Assembly: GCF_002245495.1 (NCBI RefSeq)
Contig: NZ_NQJF01000011.1
Span: forward strand, 62,001 to 126,000
Source of the DNA: Oceanimonas baumannii
GTDB taxonomy: Bacteria; Pseudomonadota; Gammaproteobacteria; Enterobacterales; Aeromonadaceae
Reading direction: 5' to 3'
DNA: 64,000 nucleotides
In this document: in pieces, positions 26,941 to 35,662 of the stretch
How the letters are laid out: each line of letters opens with the position of its first letter
Numbering within the stretch: position 1 is the stretch's first letter
Made by a program: the position numbers and the translations under genes
The notes under the pieces: model-generated
What the model was told of the DNA's origin: nothing
What the model saw: the letters and a program-made list of their open reading frames with translations, nothing else
Database searches by the model: none

Positions 26941-28221
26941 TTAAAGGCTGATACTGTCCAGCTTGTCGAAATAGTCCGGAAAAGTTTTCGAGGTACAGCC
27001 GGGATCCAGGATCACCACCGGCGTATCGCTGAGAGCCACCAGCGAAAAGCACATGGCAATACGATGGTCGTTATAGGTGGCAATTTCTGCCTCCTGCAGC
27101 GTGACTGCTGGATTGATGACCAGGTAATCTTCCCCTTCTTCCACTTCAACCCCCAGCTTTTTCAGCTCGGTGGCCATGGCGTAGAGCCGGTCAGTTTCCT
27201 TCACCCGCCAGTTATAAATGTTGCTGATACGAGTGGTACCCTTGGCAAACAGCGCTGTGGTGGCAATGGTCATCGCCGCATCGGGAATATGATTCATATC
27301 CATATCAACAGCGGTCAACGGACCGGTATGCTCCGCTTCAATAAAGTCATCACCCCAGGTGATTTTGGCTCCCATGGCTTCCAGCACATCAGCAAAACGA
27401 ATATCACCCTGAATACTGTCGCGACCAATGCCGGTCACCCGTACCCGGCCCTTGATGGCACCGGCGGCAAGAAAATAAGAAGCCGAAGAGGCATCGCCTT
27501 CCACCAGAAACGAACCCGGTGAAACATAGATCTGATTACCGGCAATATAAAAGGTCTGGTAATCATCGTGCTCTACCACCACCCCGAACTGCTTCATGAT
27601 ATGCAAGGTAATATCAATGTAAGGCTTGGATACCAGCTCTCCCTTGATATGGATACGAGTGTCACCTGACGCCATCGGTGCTGCCATCAGAAAAGCGGTA
27701 AGAAACTGACTGGAAACCGAGCCGTCAATATGGACATCGCCACCCCACAGGCCCTTACCATTAATAAATACCGGCGGATAACCGTCGGCCTTCAGGTAGC
27801 TGATATCAGCACCCGCTTCCCGCAGCGCATCCACCAGGTGACCAATGGGACGTTCCCACATGCGCGGCTCCCCGGTCAGGGTAAAATCACCTGAGCCCAG
27901 GCACAGGGCAGCACACAGCGGACGCATGGCAGTACCGGCATTACCAAGAAACAGCGACAACGGCTCATCAGCACTGAATGCACGGCCCAGCCCATGCACC
28001 ACACATTCGGTTTTATCGTCCGACAACTCATACTGCACCCCCAGTTGTTTGAGGGCATTCAGCATATGACGAATATCATCGCTGTCGAGCAGGTTGGTCA
28101 GACGCGTGGTGCCCTGCGCCAGCGCTGCCAGCAACAGAGCCCGGTTAGACACCGACTTGGAGCCGGGCAGGTTGACCGTGCCCTCCACCCGGGCAATGGG
28201 AGATAATTTAAGGCGTTCCAT
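26941..28221 (-). CDS. aroA: 3-phosphoshikimate 1-carboxyvinyltransferase (EPSP synthase)
   Basis: A 426-residue enzyme (E. coli 427) that joins shikimate 3-phosphate and PEP in the pathway to chorismate. The PEP-binding loop [13 protein letters not shown], the N-terminal [17 protein letters not shown] and the C-terminal [11 protein letters not shown] are intact; the glycine in GNAGTAMRP is the class I (glyphosate-sensitive) form. It is the last gene of a serC-hisC-aroA run on the minus strand, 108 bases after hisC. Confidence 0.97.
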   Translation of the reverse strand: MERLKLSPIARVEGTVNLPGSKSVSNRALLLAALAQGTTRLTNLLDSDDIRHMLNALKQLGVQYELSDDKTECVVHGLGRAFSADEPLSLFLGNAGTAMRPLCAALCLGSGDFTLTGEPRMWERPIGHLVDALREAGADISYLKADGYPPVFINGKGLWGGDVHIDGSVSSQFLTAFLMAAPMASGDTRIHIKGELVSKPYIDITLHIMKQFGVVVEHDDYQTFYIAGNQIYVSPGSFLVEGDASSASYFLAAGAIKGRVRVTGIGRDSIQGDIRFADVLEAMGAKITWGDDFIEAEHTGPLTAVDMDMNHIPDAAMTIATTALFAKGTTRISNIYNWRVKETDRLYAMATELKKLGVEVEEGEDYLVINPAVTLQEAEIATYNDHRIAMCFSLVALSDTPVVILDPGCTSKTFPDYFDKLDSISL

Positions 28222-28329
28222 AATCTTCCTGAAGATGGGATAAAACGATTAAAGCTGCCCTGACGTTATCAGGGCAGCGGCAACGGGGCAAGCCACTTGC
28301 CTTAAGGATTAACACGGGCATTAATAATA

Positions 28330-29430
28330 TTAGCCAAGCACCTTTTTCAGCGCCTCAATGCAGCGGTGGTTTTCCTGCTCCAGGCCAATGCTGATGCGCA
28401 GACAGGCAGGCAGGCCATAGCCGGCGATCGGACGCACAATCACCCCTTCCCGCAGTAATGCTTCATAAACCGGGCCGGCATCTCGCTCAAGGTCCAGGGT
28501 AATAAAGTTCCCTTTTGACGGTATGTACTTCAGCCCCTGTTCATTAAAGAAAGCTTCATACATGGCCATCCCCTGCCGGTTGAGGGCCACTGCTTCGGCA
28601 AGATAGGCGTCATCACCCAGAGCCGCCTCTGCGGCTGCCAGTGCCAGGCTGTTGCAGTTAAAGGGTTCGCGTACCCGGTTGAGCACCGCCACCAGCTCAG
28701 GATGACAGACCATATAACCTACCCGCAGGCCGGCCAGGCCATAAGCCTTGGAGAAAGTGCGGGACACGATAAGGTTCGGATATTCCTTCAGCCAGTCGAT
28801 GGACGGCAATCGCTCAGCGTCGTTCACATATTCGGTATATGCCTCATCCAGCACCACCAGCACATTAGCCGGCACACACGCCATAAAGGCCTTTACCTCG
28901 TTCTGAGTCAGAAAGGTACCCGTGGGATTATTCGGGTTGGTAATGCACACCAGCCGGGTAGCAGGGGTGATGGCCGCGGCCATGGCGTCAAGGTCATGAC
29001 CACAGTTCACCGCGGGTACTTCCACCGCCTTGGCACCATGGGCCTGAGTGGCCAGGGCATAGACAATAAAAGTGTACTGGGAATACACCACTTCCTGCTG
29101 CGGGCCGACAAAGGTATGGAACAGCAGATCAATCAGCTCATTAGAGCCGTTACCCAGAATAATCTGATCGGCTCCTACTTTCAGTTTGCTGGCCAGGGCG
29201 GTTTTCAGGGAAAAGCCGTTGGCATCCGGGTAACGGGCCAGTTCCGGCAGCGCTTTTTGAATGGCGGCGATGGCCTTGGGGCCCGGGCCCAATGGGTTTT
29301 CATTGGAGGCCAGTTTGACGCTGTGACTGATGCCGAGCTCGCGCTCCAGCTCTTCCACCGGCTTGCCCGGCTGGTAAGGATGCAGACCCGGGACACCCGG
29401 GTTGGCCAGGGCCAGAAAATCAATATTCAC
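28330..29430 (-). CDS. hisC: Histidinol-phosphate aminotransferase
   Basis: A 366-residue PLP aminotransferase that converts imidazole-acetol phosphate to histidinol phosphate. LGNGSNELIDLLFHTF, ITNPNNPTG and the PLP-lysine motif SRTFSKAYGLAGLRVGY are all present. Its place between serC and aroA, away from a his operon, matches the hisC2 copy of other gammaproteobacteria; such copies can also act on aromatic amino acids. A further hisC elsewhere in the genome is possible. Confidence 0.93.
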   Translation of the reverse strand: MNIDFLALANPGVPGLHPYQPGKPVEELERELGISHSVKLASNENPLGPGPKAIAAIQKALPELARYPDANGFSLKTALASKLKVGADQIILGNGSNELIDLLFHTFVGPQQEVVYSQYTFIVYALATQAHGAKAVEVPAVNCGHDLDAMAAAITPATRLVCITNPNNPTGTFLTQNEVKAFMACVPANVLVVLDEAYTEYVNDAERLPSIDWLKEYPNLIVSRTFSKAYGLAGLRVGYMVCHPELVAVLNRVREPFNCNSLALAAAEAALGDDAYLAEAVALNRQGMAMYEAFFNEQGLKYIPSKGNFITLDLERDAGPVYEALLREGVIVRPIAGYGLPACLRISIGLEQENHRCIEALKKVLG

Positions 29431-29957
29431 GATGGCTCCTTGTATGTGTTGTTGATGCCTTGCCTGATGTTGTTATCTGATATTCAGCACTGCGAAGCAA
29501 CAGTGCGGTTGCACTCCGCCGACACGCTTCGAGCCCATCCATGGGACGCTCGTCACATGCCATCTCTGGTATTTGACGGTCGGCTCCGGCAATCCCCGCT
29601 GCCGCTTCGTGCCGCCGTAGCGCCGCCTGTTTGAGTGCAGGCAGCTCTGTGCTAGAACCAGGAGGTCAAAGGGTGACTGCTTCGCCGCGCCCTCTGCGCC
29701 AAGGCCGAAAATTGCTCCTGCATGTTCGGCATTCCCGCCATCCTTGGCGGTCAGATGCGCAGTGAAGCCTGCATGGGGTGAGCTTGCTCGCCGTGACGAG
29801 ATGTTTCAAGCCGGCCGAACATTTAGTATGTTCGCAGCGGGTTGAAACATTGAGTATCATTTCCCACGGCGTGCCGGAGAAACAGTGCGCTTTGGCCGAC
29901 GAGCTTGCACCGTCCCGCTAACGGCAAGAATGCGTGGCACACCGGCAGGGTGAATGC
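29431..29957. other. 527-base structured spacer between serC and hisC
   Basis: No supported gene. It holds several strong inverted repeats. The best is 29801-29850: ATGTTTCAA (29801-29809) pairs with TTGAAACAT (29842-29850), and inside it CGAACAT (29816-29822) pairs with ATGTTCG (29828-29834) around a 5-base loop. A second is CCGCC-ATCCTT-GGCGG near 29736-29751. A 64-codon frame on the minus strand (29666-29860) is rich in Arg and Cys and unlike a normal protein. It could be an intergenic repeat element or a structured leader of hisC-aroA. Confidence 0.5.
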
Positions 29958-31043
29958 TTATTTGGCGTGCCGCTTGGCGAACTCGTCCATAAAGTCGACC
30001 AAGGCCTGTACGCCCTCAATGGGCATGGCGTTATACACGCTGGCACGCATGCCACCCACAATGCGGTGTCCCTTGAGCGCCAGCAGGCCAGCAGCCTTGG
30101 CTTCCTTCAGGAACGCATCATTGAGAGACTCGTCCTTCAGCTGGAACGGAATGTTCATCCAGGAGCGGGCACTGGGGTGAACCCGGTTTTCAAAGAAGTC
30201 GCTGGCGTCCACGTAGTTGTAAAGCAGCTCCGCCTTGGCTTTGTTCTGCGCACCGATGACTTCCACACCGCCTTTTTCCTTCAGCCACTGGAACACCAGA
30301 CCGGCCAGATACCAGGCATAGGTGGCCGGAGTATTGAGCATGGAGTCGGCCTTGGCCATGGCAGCATAATCCATGATCGCCGGAACATTCGGGCAGGCCT
30401 GATCGAGCAAATCGTCACGCACAATCACCACCGCCAGGCCAGAGGGGCCTATGTTCTTCTGGGCACCGGCATATATGATACCGAACTTGCTCACATCCAC
30501 CGGACGGGAAAGAATGGTAGAAGACATATCCGCCACCAGCGGTACATTGCCGGTCTCGGGAACAAAGTCATACTCAATGCCTTCTACGGTTTCGTTCGGG
30601 CAGTAGTGTACATAGGCCGCCGTGGGATCCAGATCCCAGCTGGTGGCCAGTTTTTTCGGCTCTGCACCGGCTTCAAAACCATCAAGCACACGCACCTGCC
30701 CCACCTTCTCCGCTTCGGCCACGGCTGAACGGGACCACTGACCGGTAACGATATAATCGGCCTTGGCATTTTTGCCCATCAGGTTCAGTGCTACTGCGGC
30801 AAACTGACCGCGGCCGCCGCCCTGCAGGAACAGTACCTTGTAATTATCGGGGATGTGCATCAGTTCACGCAGATCCCGTTCGGCCTGCTCCGCCACCGCA
30901 ATGTAATCGGCCCCACGGTGGCTGAGCTCCATCACCGACACACCCAGTCCGTTAAAATCACAAAACTCGGCCTGTGCCCGCTGCATCACCTCAACCGGCA
31001 ACATGGCCGGACCTGCGCTGAAGTTGTAAACCATCTTCTCCAT
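29958..31043 (-). CDS. serC: Phosphoserine aminotransferase
   Basis: A 361-residue PLP enzyme that makes 3-phosphoserine (serine synthesis) and 4-phosphohydroxythreonine (pyridoxal phosphate synthesis). The N-terminus YNFSAGPAMLPVEVM, the phosphate-binding GGGRGQFAAV and the PLP-lysine motif YAGAQKNIGPSGLAVVI are intact. ATG 31043 and ATG 31034 are both possible starts. It lies downstream of gyrA on the same strand, as in pseudomonads, but a terminator lies between them. Confidence 0.97.
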   Translation of the reverse strand: MEKMVYNFSAGPAMLPVEVMQRAQAEFCDFNGLGVSVMELSHRGADYIAVAEQAERDLRELMHIPDNYKVLFLQGGGRGQFAAVALNLMGKNAKADYIVTGQWSRSAVAEAEKVGQVRVLDGFEAGAEPKKLATSWDLDPTAAYVHYCPNETVEGIEYDFVPETGNVPLVADMSSTILSRPVDVSKFGIIYAGAQKNIGPSGLAVVIVRDDLLDQACPNVPAIMDYAAMAKADSMLNTPATYAWYLAGLVFQWLKEKGGVEVIGAQNKAKAELLYNYVDASDFFENRVHPSARSWMNIPFQLKDESLNDAFLKEAKAAGLLALKGHRIVGGMRASVYNAMPIEGVQALVDFMDEFAKRHAK

Positions 31044-31146
31044 TTTCCCTGAGTTAACCTGCTAATGTTGAGCGCCTGAATAGTGGCGCCTACTCGTTTT
31101 ACACGGCGCGGACGCGCCAAGTCAAAACCAAATGTGATTCAAGACA

Positions 31147-31172
31147 CAAAAAAGAGGCCCGCAGGCCTCGTT
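31147..31172 (-). terminator. Terminator of gyrA
   Basis: On the minus strand GAGGCC-TGCG-GGCCTC is followed by T6, just after the gyrA stop at 31177. Confidence 0.85.
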
Positions 31173-31176
31173 TTAT

Positions 31177-33786
31177 TTATTCCTCACTGGCCGGCTCAGC
31201 ATCATTGGCATCACCGGTGCTCTGACCTTCCTCGCCTTCGATAGGCTCGTCGTCATCTTCCGGCTCTTCAATGCGCTGCAGCCCCACCACCTGTTCGTCT
31301 TCTCCGGTACGGATCAAACGCACGCCGGCGGTGTTACGGCTAATCAGGCTCACTTCCGACACCCGGGTACGCACCAGGGTGCCACCGTTGGTGATCAGCA
31401 TGATTTCGTTGCCATCATCAACCTGAATGGCTCCCACCACGGCACCGTTACGTTCACTTACCTTGATCGATACCACACCCAGGGTCGCACGGCTCTTGGT
31501 CGGGTACTCTTCCAACGCGGTGCGCTTGCCGTAGCCGTTGGCAGTGGCGGTCAGAATGGCCCCCTCGCCTCTGGGCACGATCAGCGAGACCACGCTGTCT
31601 TCATCACCCAGACGAATACCACGTACACCGGTGGCAGTTCGTCCCATGGAGCGCACCTGATCTTCGTGGAAGCGCACTACCTTGCCGGCATCGGAGAACA
31701 GCATGATCTCGTTCTCACCGTCGGTAATGTCCACACCGATCAGCTCATCGCCCTCGGTCAGGTTAATGGCACGAATGCCCGAGGCCAGCGGCCGGCTGAA
31801 GGCAGTCAGCCCGGTCTTTTTCACCGTACCGTGACGAGTGGCAAAGAATACCGCCTTGTCGTCAGCATATTCCTTCACCGGCAAAATGGCGGTGATCCGC
31901 TCATCCTGATCCAGCGGCAACAGGTTGACGATAGGACGGCCGCGGGCAGTGCGACTGGCTTCCGGCAACTGATAGACCTTGAGCCAGTAAACCTTGCCGG
32001 CAGTAGAGAAGCACAGAATGGTGTCGTGAGTATTGGCCACCAGCAACCGCTCAACAAAGTCTTCTTCCTTCATGCGGGTAGCGGACTTGCCGCGGCCCCC
32101 CCGACGCTGAGCTTCATAATCGGTGAGCGGCTGGTACTTGACGTAGCCCTGGTGAGACAGAGTTACTACCACGTCTTCCTGGGTGATCAGATCTTCCAGG
32201 TTAATCTCGGCGCTAGAGGTCGTGATCTCGGTGCGGCGCTGGTCACCAAACTGCTCTTTCAGCGCTTCCAGCTCTTCACGGATCACTTCCATCAGGCGGG
32301 CAGCGCTGTTGAGAATATGCAGCAGCTCGGCAATTTGCTCCAGCAGCGCCTTGTACTCTTCCAGGATCTTTTCGTGCTCGAGGCCGGTCAGGCGGTGCAG
32401 GCGCAGCTCCAGAATGGCCTGGGCCTGTTGCTCAGTCAGGTAGTACTGACCATCGCGAATGCCGTACTCGGGCTCCAGCCATTCCGGGCGGGCGGCGTCA
32501 TCACCGGCACGCTCCAGCATGCTGGCCACGTTGCCCAGCTCCCAACCCTGAGCCAGCAGGCCGGCCTTGGCTTCTGCCGGGGTCGGCGAGCGGCGGATCA
32601 ATTCAATCACCGGATCGATGTTGGCCAGGGCAATGGCCAGGCCTTCCAGGATATGGGCCCGGTCCCGCGCCTTACGCAGTTCAAATACGGTGCGGCGGGT
32701 GACCACTTCGCGGCGGTGCTGAATAAAACACTCCAGCATTTCCTTCAGGTTGAAGGTACGTGGCTGATTGTTATCCAGCGCAACCATGTTGATGCCGAAT
32801 ACGGACTGCATCTGAGTCTGGGCATAAAGGTTATTGAGAATCACCTCGCCCACTTCGCCCCGACGCACTTCAATGACAATGCGCATGCCGTCTTTATCGG
32901 ATTCATCACGCAGGGCGGAAATGCCTTCGATGCGCTTTTCCTTGACCAGCTCGGCAATTTTCTCGATCAACCGGGCCTTGTTTACCTGATAGGGCAGCTC
33001 GGAGACGATAATGGTTTCGCGATTGGTTTTCTCGTCTACTTCTATTTCAGCCAAGGCGCGCACATAAATTTTGCCGCGGCCGGTGCGATAGGCGTCAAGA
33101 ATCCCCGACTTGCCGTTGATGATACCGCCGGTAGGGAAATCCGGCCCGGGGATCAGCTCAATCAGCTGATCAATGCTGATGTGTTCATCGTCGATCAGTG
33201 CCAGGCAGCCGTCCACCACTTCGTTGAGGTTGTGGGGCGGAATATTGGTGGCCATGCCCACGGCAATACCGGAGGAGCCGTTTACCAGCAGGTTGGGCAC
33301 CTTGGTGGGCATCACCGCCGGGATCATTTCGGTGCCGTCGTAGTTGGGCACCCAGTCGACGGTTTCCTTGTCCAGGTCCGCCAGCAGCTCGTGGGCAATT
33401 TTGTCCATGCGTACTTCGGTGTAACGCATCGCAGCAGCAGAATCGCCGTCCACCGAGCCGAAGTTACCCTGGCCATCGACCAGGGTGTAACGCATGGAAA
33501 AGTCCTGTGCCATGCGTACTATGGTGTCATAGACCGCGCTGTCGCCGTGGGGGTGATATTTACCTATTACATCGCCCACCACACGGGCCGACTTTTTATA
33601 GGGTTTGTTCCAGTCGTTGCCGAGCTCGTTCATGGCGAACAGCACGCGGCGATGCACCGGTTTCAGGCCGTCTCGAACATCAGGAAGCGCACGCCCCACG
33701 ATCACGCTCATGGCGTAATCGAGGTAGGAGCGTTTCAGCTCTTCCTCAATGTTGATCGGCATGATTTCTCGGGCCAAATCGGTCAT
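31177..33786 (-). CDS. gyrA: DNA gyrase subunit A
   Basis: 869 residues (E. coli 875). It is the DNA-breaking subunit that forms A2B2 gyrase and introduces negative supercoils. The catalytic tyrosine is Tyr122 in AAAMRYTE. The quinolone-resistance region [13 protein letters not shown] has Ser83 and Asp87, the susceptible residues, in E. coli numbering. The C-terminal beta-pinwheel carries the GyrA box QRRGGRGKS, and the tail is acidic ([15 protein letters not shown]). AAGG precedes ATG 33786. It is divergent from ubiG. Confidence 0.98.
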   Translation of the reverse strand: MTDLAREIMPINIEEELKRSYLDYAMSVIVGRALPDVRDGLKPVHRRVLFAMNELGNDWNKPYKKSARVVGDVIGKYHPHGDSAVYDTIVRMAQDFSMRYTLVDGQGNFGSVDGDSAAAMRYTEVRMDKIAHELLADLDKETVDWVPNYDGTEMIPAVMPTKVPNLLVNGSSGIAVGMATNIPPHNLNEVVDGCLALIDDEHISIDQLIELIPGPDFPTGGIINGKSGILDAYRTGRGKIYVRALAEIEVDEKTNRETIIVSELPYQVNKARLIEKIAELVKEKRIEGISALRDESDKDGMRIVIEVRRGEVGEVILNNLYAQTQMQSVFGINMVALDNNQPRTFNLKEMLECFIQHRREVVTRRTVFELRKARDRAHILEGLAIALANIDPVIELIRRSPTPAEAKAGLLAQGWELGNVASMLERAGDDAARPEWLEPEYGIRDGQYYLTEQQAQAILELRLHRLTGLEHEKILEEYKALLEQIAELLHILNSAARLMEVIREELEALKEQFGDQRRTEITTSSAEINLEDLITQEDVVVTLSHQGYVKYQPLTDYEAQRRGGRGKSATRMKEEDFVERLLVANTHDTILCFSTAGKVYWLKVYQLPEASRTARGRPIVNLLPLDQDERITAILPVKEYADDKAVFFATRHGTVKKTGLTAFSRPLASGIRAINLTEGDELIGVDITDGENEIMLFSDAGKVVRFHEDQVRSMGRTATGVRGIRLGDEDSVVSLIVPRGEGAILTATANGYGKRTALEEYPTKSRATLGVVSIKVSERNGAVVGAIQVDDGNEIMLITNGGTLVRTRVSEVSLISRNTAGVRLIRTGEDEQVVGLQRIEEPEDDDEPIEGEEGQSTGDANDAEPASEE

Positions 33787-33811
33787 AGCAAGCCTTGTCC
33801 CCAGGTTATTG

Positions 33812-33817
33812 ATTATA
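33812..33817 (-). promoter_or_regulatory. -10 box of gyrA
   Basis: TATAAT read on the minus strand, about 25 bases before the gyrA start; no good -35 hexamer was found at the usual spacing, as is common for supercoiling-sensitive gyr promoters. Confidence 0.45.
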
Positions 33818-33903
33818 TGGCTTTAAAAAGCGGACCATTCTAGCACAGTTCCGGCCCGACGGGAGCAACTCATCACCGGAGCGGATTTTCCCGGCCGCTT
33901 GGT

Positions 33904-33909
33904 TATAAT
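33904..33909 (+). promoter_or_regulatory. -10 box of ubiG
   Basis: A consensus TATAAT 40 bases before the ubiG start; the -35 region is weak. Confidence 0.5.
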
Positions 33910-33948
33910 GGGCGCTTCAACAAGTCCGGTACTTTAAGGCACGCTTTC

Positions 33949-34647
33949 ATGAACGTAGATCAACAGGAAATCGACAAATTCGACGCCATGGCTTCACGCT
34001 GGTGGGACCTGGACGGCGACTTCAAGCCGCTGCACAACATTAATCCGCTGCGTCTGGGCTGGATTGCCGATAAGGCCGATGGCCTTTTTGGTAAACACAT
34101 CATCGATATCGGCTGTGGCGGTGGCATTCTCAGCGAGAGCATGGCCCGGGAAGGTGCCGAGGTCACCGGCGTTGATATGGGCCAGGAGCCGCTGGCAGTG
34201 GCCAGGCTGCATGCGCTGGAAAGCGGTGTCAGCGTGAACTATCGCCAGGCCACCGCCGAGCAAGTGGCCAGCGAGCAGCCTGGACAATATGATGTCGTCA
34301 CCTGTATGGAAATGCTCGAGCACGTGCCCGAGCCCGCCTCTGTGGTGGCGGCCTGTGCCGCACTGGCAAAGCCCGGTGCAAATCTGGTGTTTTCCACCAT
34401 TAACCGCAATCCCAAAGCCTGGCTGCTGATGATTGCCGCCGCTGAGAACCTGTTCAAAATGGTGCCCAAAGGCACTCATGATCACCGCAAATTTATTCGT
34501 CCTGCCGAGCTGTGCCGTTTTATTGAAGCCGCCGGCCTGGTGGTCAGGGATATACAGGGCGTGGTGTACCGGCCGCTGACCGGTGACTTTGCGCTCAGCC
34601 AGGATGCCGATGTCAACTATATGATCCACGCCATTAAACCGGAGTAA
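33949..34647 (+). CDS. ubiG: Ubiquinone biosynthesis O-methyltransferase
   Basis: 232 residues. It performs both O-methylations of ubiquinone synthesis using S-adenosylmethionine. The SAM-binding motif is [18 protein letters not shown], followed by [18 protein letters not shown] and [15 protein letters not shown]. The N-terminal [19 protein letters not shown] is diagnostic of UbiG. It is the first gene of a pair with the phosphatase gene 6 bases downstream. Confidence 0.97.
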   Translation: MNVDQQEIDKFDAMASRWWDLDGDFKPLHNINPLRLGWIADKADGLFGKHIIDIGCGGGILSESMAREGAEVTGVDMGQEPLAVARLHALESGVSVNYRQATAEQVASEQPGQYDVVTCMEMLEHVPEPASVVAACAALAKPGANLVFSTINRNPKAWLLMIAAAENLFKMVPKGTHDHRKFIRPAELCRFIEAAGLVVRDIQGVVYRPLTGDFALSQDADVNYMIHAIKPE

Positions 34648-34653
34648 TCCACC

Positions 34654-35328
34654 ATGCTTAAGGCGGTTTTGTTCGATCTCGATGGCACCCTGCTCGATAC
34701 CGCAGGTGACATGGGGGCAGCGGCCAACCACGTTATTACTGGTCTGGGGCTGAATGCCCTCCCCGACGAGGTGCTGGCCTGTACCACATCCGATGGTTCC
34801 TATGCGCTGCTCAGGGCCGGCATTCCTCCGGCTCTGATTGAACGACACGGCCTGGAGCAACTGCGGGATCGCATGCTCGGCTTTTACCGGATGAACCTGT
34901 GCCATCACACTCAGCCTTACGCCGGTGTACCCGAGCTGCTGTCATGGCTTAATGGCAATGACATTCCCTGGGGTGTGGTCACCAATAAACCCAAAGCCCT
35001 GACCGAGCCGCTGCTGGCGGATCTGCCGCTGTTTTCCCGCTGCGGCATTACCGTCAGTGCCGACACCCTGCCCCGGAAAAAGCCGCACCCGGCTCCCCTG
35101 CTGCATGCTGCCGCCCATCTGGGGGTAGCTGCAGATCACTGCGTCTATGTGGGAGATCACCGTCGCGACATAGAAGCAGGCCTGGCTGCCGGCATGCGTA
35201 CCCTGGCCGCCGGCTGGGGCTATATTTCAGCCGGAGAGGATCCCCGGCAATGGCAATCACACGGTGTCATGGAGTCGGTTTCAGCGTTGACCCACTGGTT
35301 AAAAACGGTCTTTCCAGGCCGCTGCTGA
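34654..35328 (+). CDS. HAD-IA phosphatase, MupP/Gph-like
   Basis: A 224-residue HAD hydrolase with motif I FDLDGTLLDT (Asp nucleophile), motif II VVTNKP, a motif III lysine in RKKPHPAP and motif IV VGDHRRDIEAG. It is usually named phosphoglycolate phosphatase, but the WGVVTNKP and GYI...DPRQW features and the position directly after ubiG match MupP of Pseudomonas, an N-acetylmuramate-6-phosphate phosphatase of cell-wall recycling. Both readings are possible. It is cotranscribed with ubiG (6-base gap). Confidence 0.85.
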   Translation: MLKAVLFDLDGTLLDTAGDMGAAANHVITGLGLNALPDEVLACTTSDGSYALLRAGIPPALIERHGLEQLRDRMLGFYRMNLCHHTQPYAGVPELLSWLNGNDIPWGVVTNKPKALTEPLLADLPLFSRCGITVSADTLPRKKPHPAPLLHAAAHLGVAADHCVYVGDHRRDIEAGLAAGMRTLAAGWGYISAGEDPRQWQSHGVMESVSALTHWLKTVFPGRC

Positions 35329-35482
35329 AAGATCCTGCGGATCCGCACTCCAGCGTTTTTTGCAAGCCAAATATTTTAAAAAAGTTTTTCCGCCGGCCAT
35401 AAAAAAGCCAGTGTTTTGCTAATGCCAGAATGCCAACGGCACAGAAGTTAGTGAGTGCAAACATAGTACCACTGCCCACAGA

Positions 35483-35491
35483 TTATCCACA
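35483..35491 (+). promoter_or_regulatory. DnaA box upstream of nrdA
   Basis: A perfect TTATCCACA. DnaA is known to control nrdAB transcription in E. coli, so the position 180 bases before nrdA is meaningful. Confidence 0.6.
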
Positions 35492-35531
35492 GCCCCCGGG
35501 CCTTTGGACCGGCTTGAGAAACCAGAGCCAA

Positions 35532-35547
35532 CACACTATATTGTGCC
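35532..35547 (+). promoter_or_regulatory. NrdR box 1 (imperfect)
   Basis: CACACTATATTGTGCC, a near match to the NrdR palindrome. It lies 63 bases, about six helical turns, from box 2; whole-turn spacing is a known feature of NrdR box pairs. Confidence 0.75.
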
Positions 35548-35594
35548 CATTCCAAATATGACAACTAGATGTTGTGTTTTTGCTATGCGGTGAC

Positions 35595-35610
35595 CACACT
35601 ATATAGTGTG
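35595..35610 (+). promoter_or_regulatory. NrdR box 2 (perfect palindrome)
   Basis: CACACTATATAGTGTG is a perfect 16-base palindrome matching the NrdR repressor consensus. It lies 53 bases before the nrdA start and likely overlaps the promoter -10 region. Confidence 0.88.
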
Positions 35611-35662
35611 CTTGTTACGCACGAGTTATGCGCCACAACACGACCGGGAGAACGCTCGCCTT

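Noticed and set aside
31177..33786. Possible quinolone-resistance change in gyrA
   Set aside because: Ser83 and Asp87 are both the susceptible residues.
31666..33843. A 725-codon open frame opposite gyrA
   Set aside because: It is the antisense shadow of gyrA, whose protein is unmistakable. The peptide is His/Gln/Gly-rich, as shadows of GC-rich genes are.
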